Assembly (NCBI GenBank): GCA_946807835.1
Contig: OX327710.1
Location: forward strand, 18,650,501-18,714,500
Length of the DNA: 64,000 nt
Direction: 5' to 3'
Source of the DNA: Ailanthus altissimus
Taxonomy: Eukaryota; Streptophyta; Magnoliopsida; Sapindales; Simaroubaceae
Positions 50,150-62,518 of the stretch are shown here, piece after piece. The notes beneath the pieces were generated by a model. It worked only from the letters and a program-made list of their open reading frames with translations. It was not told the DNA's origin and did not search any database. How positions within the stretch are numbered: position 1 is the first letter of the stretch; each line of letters starts with the position of its first letter. Position numbers and translations under genes: made by a program.

Positions 50150-50642
50150 TTATTTAAGGAGAACAATAAATCATACATATTTTCACAATGGTACGATATT
50201 ATTTATTTTAAATTTAAATTTAAACTCTCGTAATTTTATTTTTAAATTTTATTTAAAAAAATTTGTACTAATAGAAATATGATTCACTCTTTATATATCT
50301 ACGATTCTCTTAATTTTTTTTGTTAATGAGAGACTTTATTTGTTTCTTTAACAATCCTTCTCTCAAACTAAAGACTACAATATTTTACGTGATTTGAGCC
50401 TCCCTTAAAACGATATCACATCCATTTATCTTTTACACAGGAAAACCTCACTCTCATCAGTCTGTTACTCATTTTCATTGCATTTTAAGGGCATGCCTTA
50501 CGTGAAATACTAGAGTACCTTACCACTTATCTTGAGAGCTCGCTTTAGCAGGTCAACTCCGCATCACTGCGTTAAAAGAACACGCCTTAAGTAAAAGCCT
50601 GAAGCACACCATTATCTGTCCATAAAACTCAACCACAAATCT
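50150..50642. other. Spacer between CHX piece and family B internal leader
   Basis: No coding frame. The right part (about 50390-50640) has words such as GGGCATGCCTTACGTGAAA that read like retroelement leader sequence. The boundary with the CHX remnant is not clear. Confidence 0.35.
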
Positions 50643-51705
50643 CATTGCAAATTAACTGGGGCTCACCATTTTCGTTTAGTATCAAAAATTTCTTCCACAT
50701 AGCTAATTTCGGAGCGTACTGTCTGTCTAATAGAGCTCAATCACAAATCTCATCGGAAGCTAATCGACACTTATCACCTTCGTTCGGTATCGAGAATTTC
50801 TTCCACATAACTACTTTCGGTGCTGACTCTGATACCATTTATTATTAGATATTAGCTTTAGTACTAATCTCTATGCTTTTGCACTAATACTAATTTGATG
50901 AGATTTATTTGGCGTGCATTCTAAATAAACCTTATGTGTTTGCGAAAAATTTAACTCACAAATAACCAAAAATATAAAATATTAACATAATAATAAAGAC
51001 AAAGAAAATAAATAACAAGACGTAAGATATACGTGATTCGATACAATGCTTACATTCACGATGAATTCATGATCTAACTTCTTTTATCAATGTTCACAAA
51101 AGAACAAGTAGACCATTTAGTCTCTCCTAAATCAAGTTTATAAACCTCTTAGTATCTCATAAATCACTTTGATCTAACAATAAGAGATATAACCAAAGAA
51201 TATAAAAATAGCCTGAACTCTTTCAAAGAATCTATTATCACTCATAGCATACTCATAATTATACTTTAGTGCACTTAGCAGTTAGTACTTACCCAGATCC
51301 TTTTTTTTTTTTAAAGCAACCTACTTAACGCCTTTATTCTCTTTTATATCTACATATTTGATGTTTGAATAATTTAAAGGGTTGCAAGAGTTTATATAAT
51401 ATTTATAAATGCCTGAAAAATTATAAATCTAGTTGAAATAATAATCCTTGCGTGTGATAGTCTAAAACCTACTTAAAGAAGTAAATTGAGCTAAAACAAA
51501 AACACCCGCAAGTTTCTGTTTAAACAGTATTCACATAAACAGTACCATAGTGTGAACAGTTCTCCATAAATAATACATTGCATCTAGCTTTTTGCTTTCG
51601 TTTCTTTCTCGTATATTCAACGTATACTCAACTTCGTGTGACTCTTCATTAGTATCCATCTCAAATTCATCCTCAAATATGATTGTTGAATCACTAGTTC
51701 TAACA
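50643..51705 (-). mobile_element. LTR element of family B: LTR (51705-50843) plus primer-binding site and leader
   Basis: On the minus strand the LTR starts TGTTAGAACTAGTG at 51705 and ends near CTAATA at 50843 (863 bp). TGGTATCAGAGTCAG (about 50836-50822) follows as the primer-binding site. The leader to about 50643 contains two copies of a word of the type GAATTTCTTCCACATA (plus strand) about 110 bp apart. No gag or pol follows, so the element is truncated or non-autonomous. It sits in the CHX C-terminal region. A decayed relative of the LTR is at 14890-15943. Confidence 0.75.
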
Positions 51706-52452
51706 ATATAATTTATCAACTCATTGTGCGTAATGTCCCTTAATGCCTAGAATCAAGTGTTGTTTCCGAATCCAATTCTTCTTCTTCTTCTTCACTTTCA
51801 GCAATGAAATGAGTTACCGTAGGCTTAACCCTAGAGTCTTGTGCCATCTTTTGGCTAAAGCTAATGCCTCTCTATCATCGTTGTCCCCCAAAAATAACAT
51901 AGCGATGTTATATGATACTTCTGATGGTGAGTATAAATGCATTGTGGAACGTATTACGTTGCCTTGATCAATAAGAATTCCTATTGAACATGGTGCTTTT
52001 TCTAGGATCTGACAGTTTAAAGTCCTTATGGTGAGGTCTTCCGATTGAGGAGAGCCGTCAATGTACCATGTTTGATGGAATGGGAGTATAATGAGAGACG
52101 AATGATTGTCCAAAACAAGGGTGCATATATGATCAAGCATAAATTCTGGTGGAGAGATAGTTGTGAAGGCATTTGAAGTTACAGCTCCCCAATTGAGTAC
52201 CTCAAATTTCTTAAAAGAAAGTACGGCATTTTCTGAGTATCGATGAGTAGAAGAAAATTTTATTTTCTCTTTGTGGGAAACAAAGATTGAGGTTGCTTGG
52301 CCACTAAGCTTGATAAGATGGAGCACTTTAACAACAATAGGTCTTTCTCTTTTAGGAGATAAGATGCTAAAACGATTGATTACAAAGTTGATATTATTTG
52401 GTTTACGACTGCATGCAAATATTTGCCACTCTTCGTCATGCTTGACATCCAT

Positions 52453-53850
52453 AATTTACATTTGAAAAAGTGCGAACCTCTACACTAAAAAATAATCAAC
52501 ATATAGATATATTTGGAACGTCACACATTAAACTGTATCGTATTATTCGTTTACCCAATATTTAGTTGTACTGATCTTATATTGAACTGTTAATAAAATA
52601 TTATGTCATATGAATTTGTTAACGTGTCTCTTTAATTTTTAACACGGGTCTTTGTAGAACTTTCGGCCAAAAAGGCGCAATATCATATACGTCTATGGAT
52701 CAATGCATTTACACATTTTCCAGTTTTTGAAATTTTAAGTGTAAAAAATCTTTAATATTGAAACTCTTCTATTAAGAATTTCCACCGTCAATTATCTTTA
52801 TCCTTGTATTATTAATTTAATTAACCCTCTCTTTTTTATAAGATTTTTTTTTTCTAATATTCAAATTTTGTCAAAAGGGAGAAGATATTTGCATTTGAAA
52901 GAATATAATACACGAACAAGTAAGATTGTATTATTTGTTATATTTATAAATGAATAATGAATAATCTCTTAATAATGATTAATTGCCTATTTTTATAGGA
53001 CATGAATTTAACTCTTTCTCAATAGGTAATGTCATGAAGTGAAATTCTATTTAAATTATGATTAACATACATTATATCTTTATTAATGTATTTCATCTTT
53101 AATTTTGATCAATAGTATATTTTAATATACACTTTTAGAAAGCCCTTCATATAAAATTGCAATTAAACAATTAAAATTGAAATAAAATTTTTTGTTTGAT
53201 CCGTTCTCGTCTTCCTACAATGTCTACATTACGTTTGTGGACTTTATGGATTAATGGCTTTGTATTACTTGTATTCGAAAATTGAATTTGATTCTGAAAC
53301 AACCTGAGCTCATATTTTTCATTGATCAGACTCACTTTCTTTCCGCCCATTCGACAAAATCAAAGAAAAAAAATGTCACTAAAGGGCAGGTTGATTGAAC
53401 CTACTAAAAATAAGCCCAACAAATATGATACGTACTTAATTAATATTTTTAAATGATAAAAAAGTTAGAATTAATATTAAACTATAGGAGAATGTTCATC
53501 ATGAAAGCTTTTATTGATGGAGTATCGAAAATTTGATATGTAATTAACAAAATATTTTATAATATAACATAGGTAATGCAGTCTCCTTTTGTAATAATTT
53601 TATTTTAATGGAAGATGTGTAGAATTGTACTCCTACGAAAACAAATAATGATTGCAGCTACTACATTAACAAGTATCGATTGTAGTGCACGTGGCCATCA
53701 TTTGAAAAAGAGCAAGCTACACGTGTCCTTTAATTCATTCATTTAGAGATTAATGATTTGATAAATTAATAAAATAAGAAGAATTCAGTTATTTAAATTG
53801 CAAATGGTAACTTTCAATTGGACTCATGGCGGCAACTGACACTATAAAAG
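52453..53850. other. AT-rich spacer, no gene recognised
   Basis: No CHX membrane-half sequence continues here, although the minus-strand remnant at 52452 would need it. The right end may include the start of the Ty3 relic's LTR. Confidence 0.4.
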
Positions 53851-55796
53851 CCTTTTGCTTCTTTGGTTTTCAGTCGAGAAAGAGTAGTGAGATCAAAATG
53901 AAAAGAAAAATAAAAAAAATAAAAAAGAAAAAAAGAAGAGAGCCGAAAGGAGAGAGAGAAAGAGAAAAAATAATAATAAATAAAGAATAAAAAATTTTAA
54001 AAAATTAATTTGAGTAATTAAAATGATATCTAGTAATTTAATGAAAAGAGTATTGATAATTGATCAACTCTAAGATCCCGACTTAATTTAGAATTAACAC
54101 ATTTTTGTGAGTGAATAATTATATATATTTTTTATATTTTTAATACAGTAGTTTATATTTTAATTACACGTGTTCAAATTTATTCATAATTTATTTTAGA
54201 TAAATAAATATTTATGCTATTTAATATATTTAAAAATATTTTTAAAATTTATTACAGTATAACTTATGATTATGTTTAATACATAAATATTTATTTTAAA
54301 ATAATTATGCTTCATGATATTATATATTAGTAGTTTTTAAACCGTCATATGCGTATCCTCCCTTTTAGTGTAGTTATTCTGCGCATGCGTTAGACCAGTT
54401 TATTTTGCTCTGCCTGAGTGAAGCAGCATTCCACCGGGTTAGACCAGTTCAGATCCCCTACTCTGTTTATGCGTGAATTATTCCACTAGATTATACTAGT
54501 TTTTACCTAGGTATAAGTTTAGTGTAATTTTTAATATATATACAATATATATTATATTTTCAGTATTGTATTATATTTATTTAGTTTTAACATAGGTTTT
54601 ATAATAGCCTTCGCTTCTAGATTTTCAGATTTTCAATATTTTGTTATGATTTTCAATTTTAACACAGATTTTTATGCAACTAATATTTGTAGTATAATTT
54701 TATTAATTTCTTAGCAACAGTTTGATGATCATTTTATATTACAAAATTATTCATGTACATTACATCTAGTATTATTTATTATCGAGTTATTATTAGAAGC
54801 TATCATTTACAGTACATATAAAGTATATAATATTTTCATATTATGTTCACTTACCGAGTCACAAGTTCACCATTTTTTTTATTTTTCCTTTATTTTTTTC
54901 AGGTTGTCTCAGGAATTTGTATGGTGTGATACAGTTTTCATATTTTGAGGTTGGCCCACGATATGCATAATTGTATGAGTTATTATATTTTGTAATTTAT
55001 GTACACATGTACATTTTTATTAAGGCATATAGCCTCGTTGTATTAGATACAATGAGTGAAGAGTATGTTAGTCTCATGTCATAGCAGGATCCGTCTTGAC
55101 TTCTGAGGAGGGCTCGGGCTGGGTCCTATCAATTTGGTATCAGAGCATGGTTTTAGATTATGTAGACCATGACATAATGCATACATGTTAGAGACATTTT
55201 AAAGCATTTATAGATTTGCATAATGTGTTTATGTGGCCAACCTTCATACCTTAAACTCAACCTAACATTATTATAGAGCAGATGTACCCACAATTAGTAA
55301 TACAACATGAGATATAACCTACCCATGATTAGTTTGATAGACCTACTTTAGAGCATTCCATAAATGGACTTGCTCATATAGTTACAGTTGCAGTAAAAGA
55401 GACAGGCATACAAGCAACCTAAAAGAGAGAACACCATAGAGCGTGTTCGTAGTTTGGAGGTAGAGAATTTTTTAGGCACTATAGACTGATTGATACAAAG
55501 TCATGACTGAAAAGAGTAAAGCGAATATTTGATATTATGAGATGTATTAATGATAAGAGGGTTTCATTTGTCACATTTTTACTTGAAGGCAGAACATATT
55601 TTTGGTAGACATCATCTTCACGTAAATATGATGGAGTGATTAGTTGGGCCAATTTTTATAAGAATTTTAATGCTAAATTATTTTCTATGGTTTACTAAAA
55701 GATTTAGGCTAGTAAGTTCTTTGAGTTAGAATAGAGATCAATAATAGTAGGGGAGTACGAGAATCGATTTATAAAGTCATTAAGATTTGCCTTTAT

Positions 55797-56218
55797 TTTA
55801 TTGTGTGTGGTTGGATTTGGTTTAAGTTTCAACAAGTGTGGTTATGGGTTGATTTTAAGTAAGAATTTGCAATGAATATATTATGAGCTTTCGGTAACAA
55901 AGTTACTACTGGTAGAGTAATAGAGTATTAATCTCTGAGAAAACTCTGCGTATCTCATGTTTACTAATTGTTCCAGTCATAATTCAATTGTTATAATTCT
56001 GAAAGAAATTGAAATGAATGTTTAAATATTGTCAATAGAAGTTTATGTTTATATATTAGGTTATGAGTTGATTTAGTGTTGAACTTACTAGCAACTTGCT
56101 AAGGATTCCTATATTGAATTAAAGTTTGAAATTTTGTGTAATATTATTTATGAATGCACATTATTGAATGAATGTAAGTGATGTCGTGTATCGGATCTTT
56201 TGAGTTTGGGGCGTGACA
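55797..56218 (+). repeat. 3' fragment of the long Ty3-type LTR
   Basis: Matches, in inverse orientation, the right-hand part (plus-strand left end) of the solo LTR at 41847-44593. Shared words: GATTTTAAGTAAGAATTTGC, GGTAACAAAGTT, GAGAAAACTCTGCGTATCTC, CATAATTCAATTG and the end GGGGCGTGACA. It is truncated on the left. Confidence 0.85.
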
Positions 56219-57130
56219 TCCTTGTTATTCATAGAGTACAGAAGAGCATTTACGGATAATATTACAGACTTTAATGGATAAACAATTGTATGTTAAGTTC
56301 AGCAAATATCAGTTGTGGCTAAATAGCAGAGGCAAGGCGAATATGGATTAAGGATTATGACTGTATTATTGATTATCATCTAGGTAAGGTGAATATAGTA
56401 GCAGAGGAACTCAACAGGAAGTCTTCTAACTCTTTAACTTATTTGAAAGTCACTTATTTTTCCTTGTTAGTTGGATTAAAATCTATGAGAGTTGAATTAT
56501 TTATGGACGAGTTGAGAGTTCTTCTAGCACATTTTTAAGTTTGCCTATGTTGATTGATCAAATTTGAAAGATGCAAGATCAGGATCCTAATTTAATTAAA
56601 CTTAAGTAAGAAGTAAATGATGGAATGTGGACTGATATATTGTTGAAAGTTAATAGGACATTAGTTATAGGTAACAAACTTAGTGTATAAAATCACTCAA
56701 AATTAAAGAAGTATGTTTTAGAATAAGCTTACAGTACAGCTTATGCTATGCATCTTGGTAGCACAAAGATGTATTATATTCTGAGGGAACATTATTGGTG
56801 GTAGGGTATAAAAAGAGAAATTCCAGAGTTGGTATAGCATTTCTTAATTTGTTAACAAGTTAAAGCACACATCAAAGGCCAATAAGATTATCTCAATCAC
56901 ATCCAATTCCTGAGTTAAAGTGGAAATATATCACCATGGATTTTATTATTAGACTTCCATATATTCAGAGTGGTCACATTAATATTTGGGTGATTATCAA
57001 TCAACTCATGAATTCTGCTCATTTTTTATCCTATAAGATTTCATGATCATTCTATAAGTTGGCCCATTTGTATATAAGTAAGATTATACGAGTGCATGTG
57101 ACACTAATATCTATTTTATCAGATAGATTG

Positions 57131-58040
57131 GGCAATGTGAGATTATAGTGAAGGTTGGTATGGTTGCTTACAGCCTAGTGTTACCCTAGAGTTACCATAC
57201 ATTCATTATGTATTTTCTATTTGAATGCTACAAAAGTATATACCTAACCCTTTTTATATAATAGTTATTCAGTCAGTTTAGTAGAGATTAAATTTGAACT
57301 ACGATAATGAGCTTGTTCAAATAATTGACTACCGCCAACAAGTATTGTATAATAAGACTATTCCGCTAGTTAAAGTGTTGTGGAGGAATCACACAATGGA
57401 ATAGGTTACATGGGAATGTGAAGATCAGATGAGAACTCAATATAGGTGCTTATTGAGTTCTAGGGTTTTATCGCCATTTAAGGGTATACTTCATTTTGGT
57501 AGATAGAGGAAATTGAGTCCCCTATATATTAGGCAATGTGAGATTATAGTGAGGGTTGGTATGGTTGCTTACAGCCTAGTGTTACCCTAGAGTTGCCATA
57601 CATTCATTATGTATTTTCTATTTGAATACTATAAAAGTATATACCTAACCCTTTTTATATAATAGTTTTTCAATCAATTTAGTAGAGATTAAATTTGAAC
57701 TACAATGAGGAGCCTGTACAAATAATTAACTATCGCCAACAAGTATTGTATAATAAGACTGTTTTGCTAGTTAAAGTGTTGTGGAGGAATCACACAATGG
57801 AATAGGTTACATGGGAATGTGAAGATCAGATGAGAACTCAATATAGGTGCTTATTGAGTTCTAGGGTTTTATCGCCATTTAAGGGTATACTTCATTTTGG
57901 TAGATAGAGGAAATTAAGTCCCCTATATATTAGGCAATGTGAGATTATAGTGAGGGTTGGTATGGTTGCTTACAGCCTAGTGTTACCCTAGAGTTGCCAT
58001 ACATTCATTATGTATTTTCTATTTGAATACTATAAAAGAA
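57131..58040 (+). repeat. 401-bp tandem repeat, about 2.3 copies, of the Ty3 pol/chromodomain end
   Basis: Units begin at GGCAATGTGAGATTATAG at 57131, 57532 and 57933, so the period is 401 bp. The third unit stops after about 107 bp, at the junction with the copia gag remnant. Units 1 and 2 carry the KVLWRNHTME and EDQMRTQY words. The copies differ only at a few percent of positions. Confidence 0.92.
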
Positions 58041-58771
58041 TATACCTAACCCGGCCTTTTGATTTCAGACAATCTTTTACAAAGTACCATTCCTTATTAT
58101 AAAGGAAACACTTCTTGGATCTCCTCCTTGATTGGTTGCTCTTCCTTCTTTGTACAAGCAATACTGCTCCACTCTCGAACTCGGATCTCTTTGTCAATTC
58201 TTTTGAGTTCAATGATGCCTTGACGTCATTCATCATTAAAGACTCCTTACTATACAGTAACGTATCCACAAAGCTCTCAAAGTTCTTTGGCAATAAACTT
58301 AACAAAATAATGACCTTGTCTTCATCCTCAGTCTTGATGCCTAGTTGCTCAAGACTTATGATGATCTTGTTGAACTTGTCAATATGAGCTCTCAATGAAG
58401 ATCCCTCGTGCATTGTTAGTTGATATAGTTTCTTTTTCATAAGAAGTCTATTTGTAAGAGATTTCTTCATGTACAATACCTCGAGTTTCTTTCATAGCCC
58501 CAAAACGATTTTTTCATCATTAACTTCCCTTAATACTTTATCGCTTAACGCCAAGATTATGGTACTATGAGCCTTTTTCTGAATCGTGTCCCAATCTTTT
58601 TGCCCGAACTTTGAGGTTGTCGTCTCATCGCTAGTTGAGGAGTTGGCTTCCTCCAAGGCTGAGTCTAGCCCTTCCTTCACTAGTAGAGCCCTAACCTTCT
58701 TCCTTCAAAGATTGAAGTCATTCATCCCATTGAACTTCTCTATTTCTTACTTGATTACAACCATTGTCTAA
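58041..58771 (-). pseudogene. Copia gag (UBN2-type), truncated
   Basis: Two open frames (58680-58492 and 58476-58030) cover gag: KFGQKDWDTIQKKAHSTIIL, KEVLYMKKSLTNRLLMKKKL-like sequence, LTMHEGSSLRAHIDKFNKII, and DKVIILLSLLPKNFESFVDT. The zinc knuckle is degenerate (CFLYNKEWYFVKDC in place of C-X2-C-X4-H-X4-C). A stop near 58490 separates the frames. No protease or polymerase follows. Confidence 0.85.
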
Positions 58772-59640
58772 ATACCCTAAATGTGTATTATCGAACCTTT
58801 AGCTCTAATACCAGTTTTTTGAAGGAGGGAATACCCTTCTCCCTCTTGAGATTAGGTTGAAGCGAAGAATCCAAGATTCAACCTAGAACCCTAACCTCCT
58901 TGCGTAGCGAAATATCCTGTTAATCAAGGAAAATAGAAAGAATCCAAAGTAGAATATAAAATAGTATAACACAATCTTACGTGGTTCGACTAATTGCCTA
59001 CGTCCACAGTAGATCCAAGAATCCTATAGATTTTACAAGGAAAACCTAATTGAAGAACCCTCAAAATGACCTAATGTTTAGTGAACCCTTACTCTACCAT
59101 GACCAATGATACCCAAACAATGGTTCTACCTTAGCGCACACAAGCACTTAGTGTCTACCCAATTCTTCCCCTCTCTTAGAGTCTCTCTTAATGTTTAATC
59201 TGAACTAAATGGTTTACAAGTGTTTATATAAGGTGTATTTCGTGCCTACTAACCCTATTCCTTATTAGAGTAAGAGTTCACTTGTTTTGAAAGTCCAAAA
59301 TTTCTCAAAACTTGAAATTCGGATAAAAAATGAACTTCCTGTCACGTCTGGCGCTGCGGCACTCATCCCTGGGCGTCGCAGCGCTGGCCATATCGCGCCC
59401 ATCGTCACGATGGTGGGTTGCTATGTTAGGCGCCGTGACGCTCAGCCCGTGTGGCCTCCCCGCTTGTTTTCTTTGCTTTCTTCGTGTCTTTGAGTCTCAT
59501 TTTGCTTCCCTTTCATGTCTCACACGTCCTAAACTTCTCTATACATGTCTCACACGTTTTAGACTTCTTGTGAGTCTCCACTTTGGTATTCATCTCAATT
59601 CTTGTCCAACCAAAATTGTTGAATCACCAATTTTCTAACA
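58041..59640 (-). mobile_element. 5' half of a copia family A element (LTR, primer-binding site, gag)
   Basis: LTR 59640-58820 (821 bp, TGTTAG start, CTTCA end), six bases, then primer-binding site TGGTATTAGAGC (58813-58802) and the gag region (about 58770-58041). Nothing of protease, integrase or RT follows; the sequence breaks at 58040 into the Ty3 tandem repeat. The LTR has a TATATAA box (near 59225), a CACTAAGTGC word, and a GC-rich stretch (59345-59450) shared with the solo LTR at 16522-17586. Confidence 0.85.
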
Positions 59641-62518
59641 TAATAGAATACAGAGACCATATATTATATTATAAGACAAGTGAAGGCTAAACCAATTACA
59701 CAAAAATTCTATTAAAAGTTTTATCTGTTATTATAAAAATATAATGTAATTCTATGCCTACACGCAAAATCAATTATACAAAAATTCTATTAAAAATTCT
59801 CCTATAGGTAAGATTAGCGCAGCCTCAAGAACATATGATGCTTTAGGCAAAAAAACATGAATGACGGCTTTTTAATTTTTTTTAAAACTCTTTTAGTTAT
59901 AAAATTATTAATTTTTTTTAATCTAAACAGATTACAAGTATTTTTTTTTCATATTTTTTTATAAGACACAATTCTTTTTAACCATCCTAACCTCCTCCAC
60001 AGAAATCTTCTTAGAGATTACTAAAAGATCTCATTACTAGTCATTCATCCCTTATTATCTTATGGATTTGATATCAAAGAGCTTTAAAATTTTGGATTGA
60101 ATGTTCATAATCATTATGGAAAGAACAATGCTTTGATCTATCCCTTTGCTCTATTGGCTTTTGAGTTGGTTTAGGCATTTAGAATATTCTTGTGTCTTTT
60201 AACCTTTCCCATATCATTTCCATTAAAGTGTTGATGGGGATTTGTTGTTTTGTGCATCCTCGCTATCTTTTCAGAACCTTATTATCTCATTCCCTTTTGT
60301 GTTTTCTCTTGAGTTGTAAGAAATCGTCTTCTTATATAATAGGCCCAACCTTTTCAACCAGCTCGCATCACTTAAGATTCCAATTAAGGTCTAATGATGT
60401 CTTTAGGGTGGAACCAGCTCAAGTGAATATTAGTGTTAAATTTGACACATATTGGTTTAGGGTCCAATGCTATTAGAAAATTCAAGATTTAAATTTGACG
60501 TGGTTTAAATAAGTAAAATTCGACTTATTCTTTAATAAGTATTTCCTAAATAAAAAATAAAATATGTGAGAAAAGAGGAAACAAATTTGATTTCTAATTC
60601 CTAACCATTTTTCAATTATAATTTGTGAATTCAAGTATGATCATAATTGTTGAGTCCTATTTTAATTCTCATATATGTCACATAATACACGTTATTTGCA
60701 TACATCAAATCCTATTTTGGATTAGCTGCCACTATTATACAAGGAGATAATTTCTCACAATTGATGTATGGAGTACAAGATACAAAAAAATCAAAGTACT
60801 CTTGAGGTCTTCTAGCAATCTCTAAGTGTATCCCCTTGCAAACTTAATAGCTTTTTGCTTGCTTAAATACTTTTCACACACAATATTTACTTTTTTAATT
60901 TTATTATTAATTTGAGTGTCAGAGTACTTTTTCTCGCAAAAGGACAATACTATTCTAAAATTATCGAGGCGTTCAAGGGTGAATTAGGGAAAGACTGTGG
61001 TGTTCTTAGAATTTCTACAAACAACCAAGAGTACCAAAGTAAATTTTTGAAGTTTTAAAACCCAAGAACTTCATTAATAAATAATAACACTTAAAATCAA
61101 AAATAATTTGCAAAAGATAAGAAAGATTTAAAAAAAAGGAAAAAAATGATAAAAGATAAGGAAATTATGATTGTTTTCTATCTAACAATTTTGTTTATTC
61201 ATATGCTTAATTATACAAAGAATTGATACTTAAATGAAAAACAAAAAAGAGGCTTTATGTTAGGTACAAGAGAGAATGAAAACAATGTTCAGTCATTTTT
61301 TTTAAGAATAATTAATTAGTAAAATTTTGTTTTTAAATTTAAAAACAAAAACATAATTAACAATTTTGATCAAACTTAACTAAAACGAGGCTATAAAAAA
61401 TGTTATAGAAAGAGAAAGTATTCATATTTTAAAAATAAAATAATTATTAATATAATTTTTATAAAATTAATAAATAATACATTTCATAAGGCCTTTTATA
61501 TAAGCGGGTCTGAGACAACCTTACATTTCCACTTTTAACATTAATTAATGTTTTTTTAGATGGGATGGGAGATTTGAACTCGAGATCTACAGTAATATAG
61601 AAACAGACGTACTATCAGCTCTTTAGTAATTTATCACAAATATCATTAATGTAAATTTTTTATTATTTAAAAAAATTACGATACAAATTATGTTAAAGAT
61701 TTTGTTACACTTAAAATTTCAGAAAAAAATTGTTTGTTTAATGCATAATGGCTTAGAAGTGCTACAGTTTTTCATCTTTTTTGTAAATTTTTATTGCCTT
61801 GAGATTTCTAAACACACTCTTTATAAGAAATTCTTTATAAATAAAAATATATAATTCAATATAACATTAATATAATAATGTCTGAAAAGAAAATATAAGC
61901 AGAGTTGCATCACAACTTTCTCCATAAAAATGCTATATAAGCCAAAAACCAATATAAACCGGCATGTAAATAAACCAATAATTGCTGTAAAAAGTATCAT
62001 AAAATGACATTTTAATAAGGATTAGCAGTACATTTATCTCTATTTTAGTGAAGGCTCCAAGTTTAAATCTCCCTCGCCATACATGTAAAAAAATAAATTA
62101 CATGGCCATAACTAATTCTTAGCAAGCTAGAAGTAAATTTAATTTTTTTAAAACAAAGAAAAAAAAACCAACAATAGTTTAAAACCATATTCGTTTTGTT
62201 TTTCTTTTGCCTTGAAAGAAAATTGAAATTACTAATTTTGTTTTGTTTTGAGATGAATTAATGACTTTAGATATATAGTAGGTATCAACAACTAGCGAAT
62301 TCAAGAGAAGTAGGGAGCAACTGAAAAAAACTGTTGCCAACTTTTGATTATCTTACAGCCAATGTTAAGTAACAACCATTACTTCAAGGATTTATCTTTT
62401 GCTTAAATTGATTCCCGTTCCTTATTTATTACTACATCGAAAGTTATATATTATTTCCATTAGAAGACGAGAGATAAAGCAAATACTTGTTTATGAAATT
62501 TCTTGACCAGGTTGCAGT
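59641..62518. other. AT-rich intergenic region without a gene
   Basis: No supported gene. Two short B-box-like repeats (about 61560-61630 and 62045-62085) are present. The frame at 60192-60476 shows no family resemblance. The last few hundred bases are the presumed promoter of the CHX gene starting at 62519. Confidence 0.45.

Larger units (their letters stand above)
49683..52452 (-). pseudogene. CHX-type cation/H+ exchanger, C-terminal half only, split by an LTR element
   Basis: Plant CHX proteins (CPA2 family) are endomembrane or plasma-membrane K+(Na+)/H+ exchangers with a large cytosolic C-terminal part. Here, minus strand, only that part remains. Piece 1 (52452-51720) holds DEEWQIFACSRKPNNINFVI, KVLHLIKLSGQATSIF, WGAVTSNAFTTISPPEFM, LIILPFHQTWYIDG, APCSIGILIDQG and MLFLGDNDDREALALAKR; after a frameshift come THFIAESEEEEELD and, in another frame, ALRDITHNELINY. 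A family B LTR interrupts it at 51705. Piece 2 (50149-49683) resumes with KDVSEIVSIIHPVVIEYDLI, IVGRRYNLV and EFPELGIFGDLLASKDLGAK. A 71-bp tandem duplication (50008-50149) adds another shift. The membrane half is absent upstream. It is non-functional. Confidence 0.85.
53850..58040 (+). mobile_element. Degenerate Ty3-type (Gypsy) LTR retrotransposon relic
   Basis: The LTR ends near TCCTATCA (55131), with a primer-binding site TGGTATCAGAGC at 55135-55146; its left border is not certain. A TATAAAAG box and purine-rich leader at 53845-53960 could belong to it. Gag traces follow at 55660-55800 (FFELE, EYENRFIKSLRFA). Then a foreign LTR fragment (55797-56218) intervenes. Pol resumes with RNase H end words (DYDCIIDYHLGKVNIVAEEL near 56350-56415), the integrase zinc-region word MHLGSTKMYYILREHYWW (56735-56800), and KWKYITMDFI (56920-56945). 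Chromodomain-like words (KVLWRNHTME, VTWECEDQMRTQY) lie in tandem 401-bp repeats. Stops throughout; it is non-functional. Confidence 0.75.

Noticed and set aside
53898..53990. Very basic 30-codon frame rich in Lys/Arg after a TATAAAAG box
   Set aside because: It is an A/G-rich tract of the kind seen in retroelement leaders; a peptide is not supported.
59287..59638. Plus-strand frames of 68 and 102 codons
   Set aside because: They run antisense through the family A LTR and reflect its GC-rich block; not a gene.
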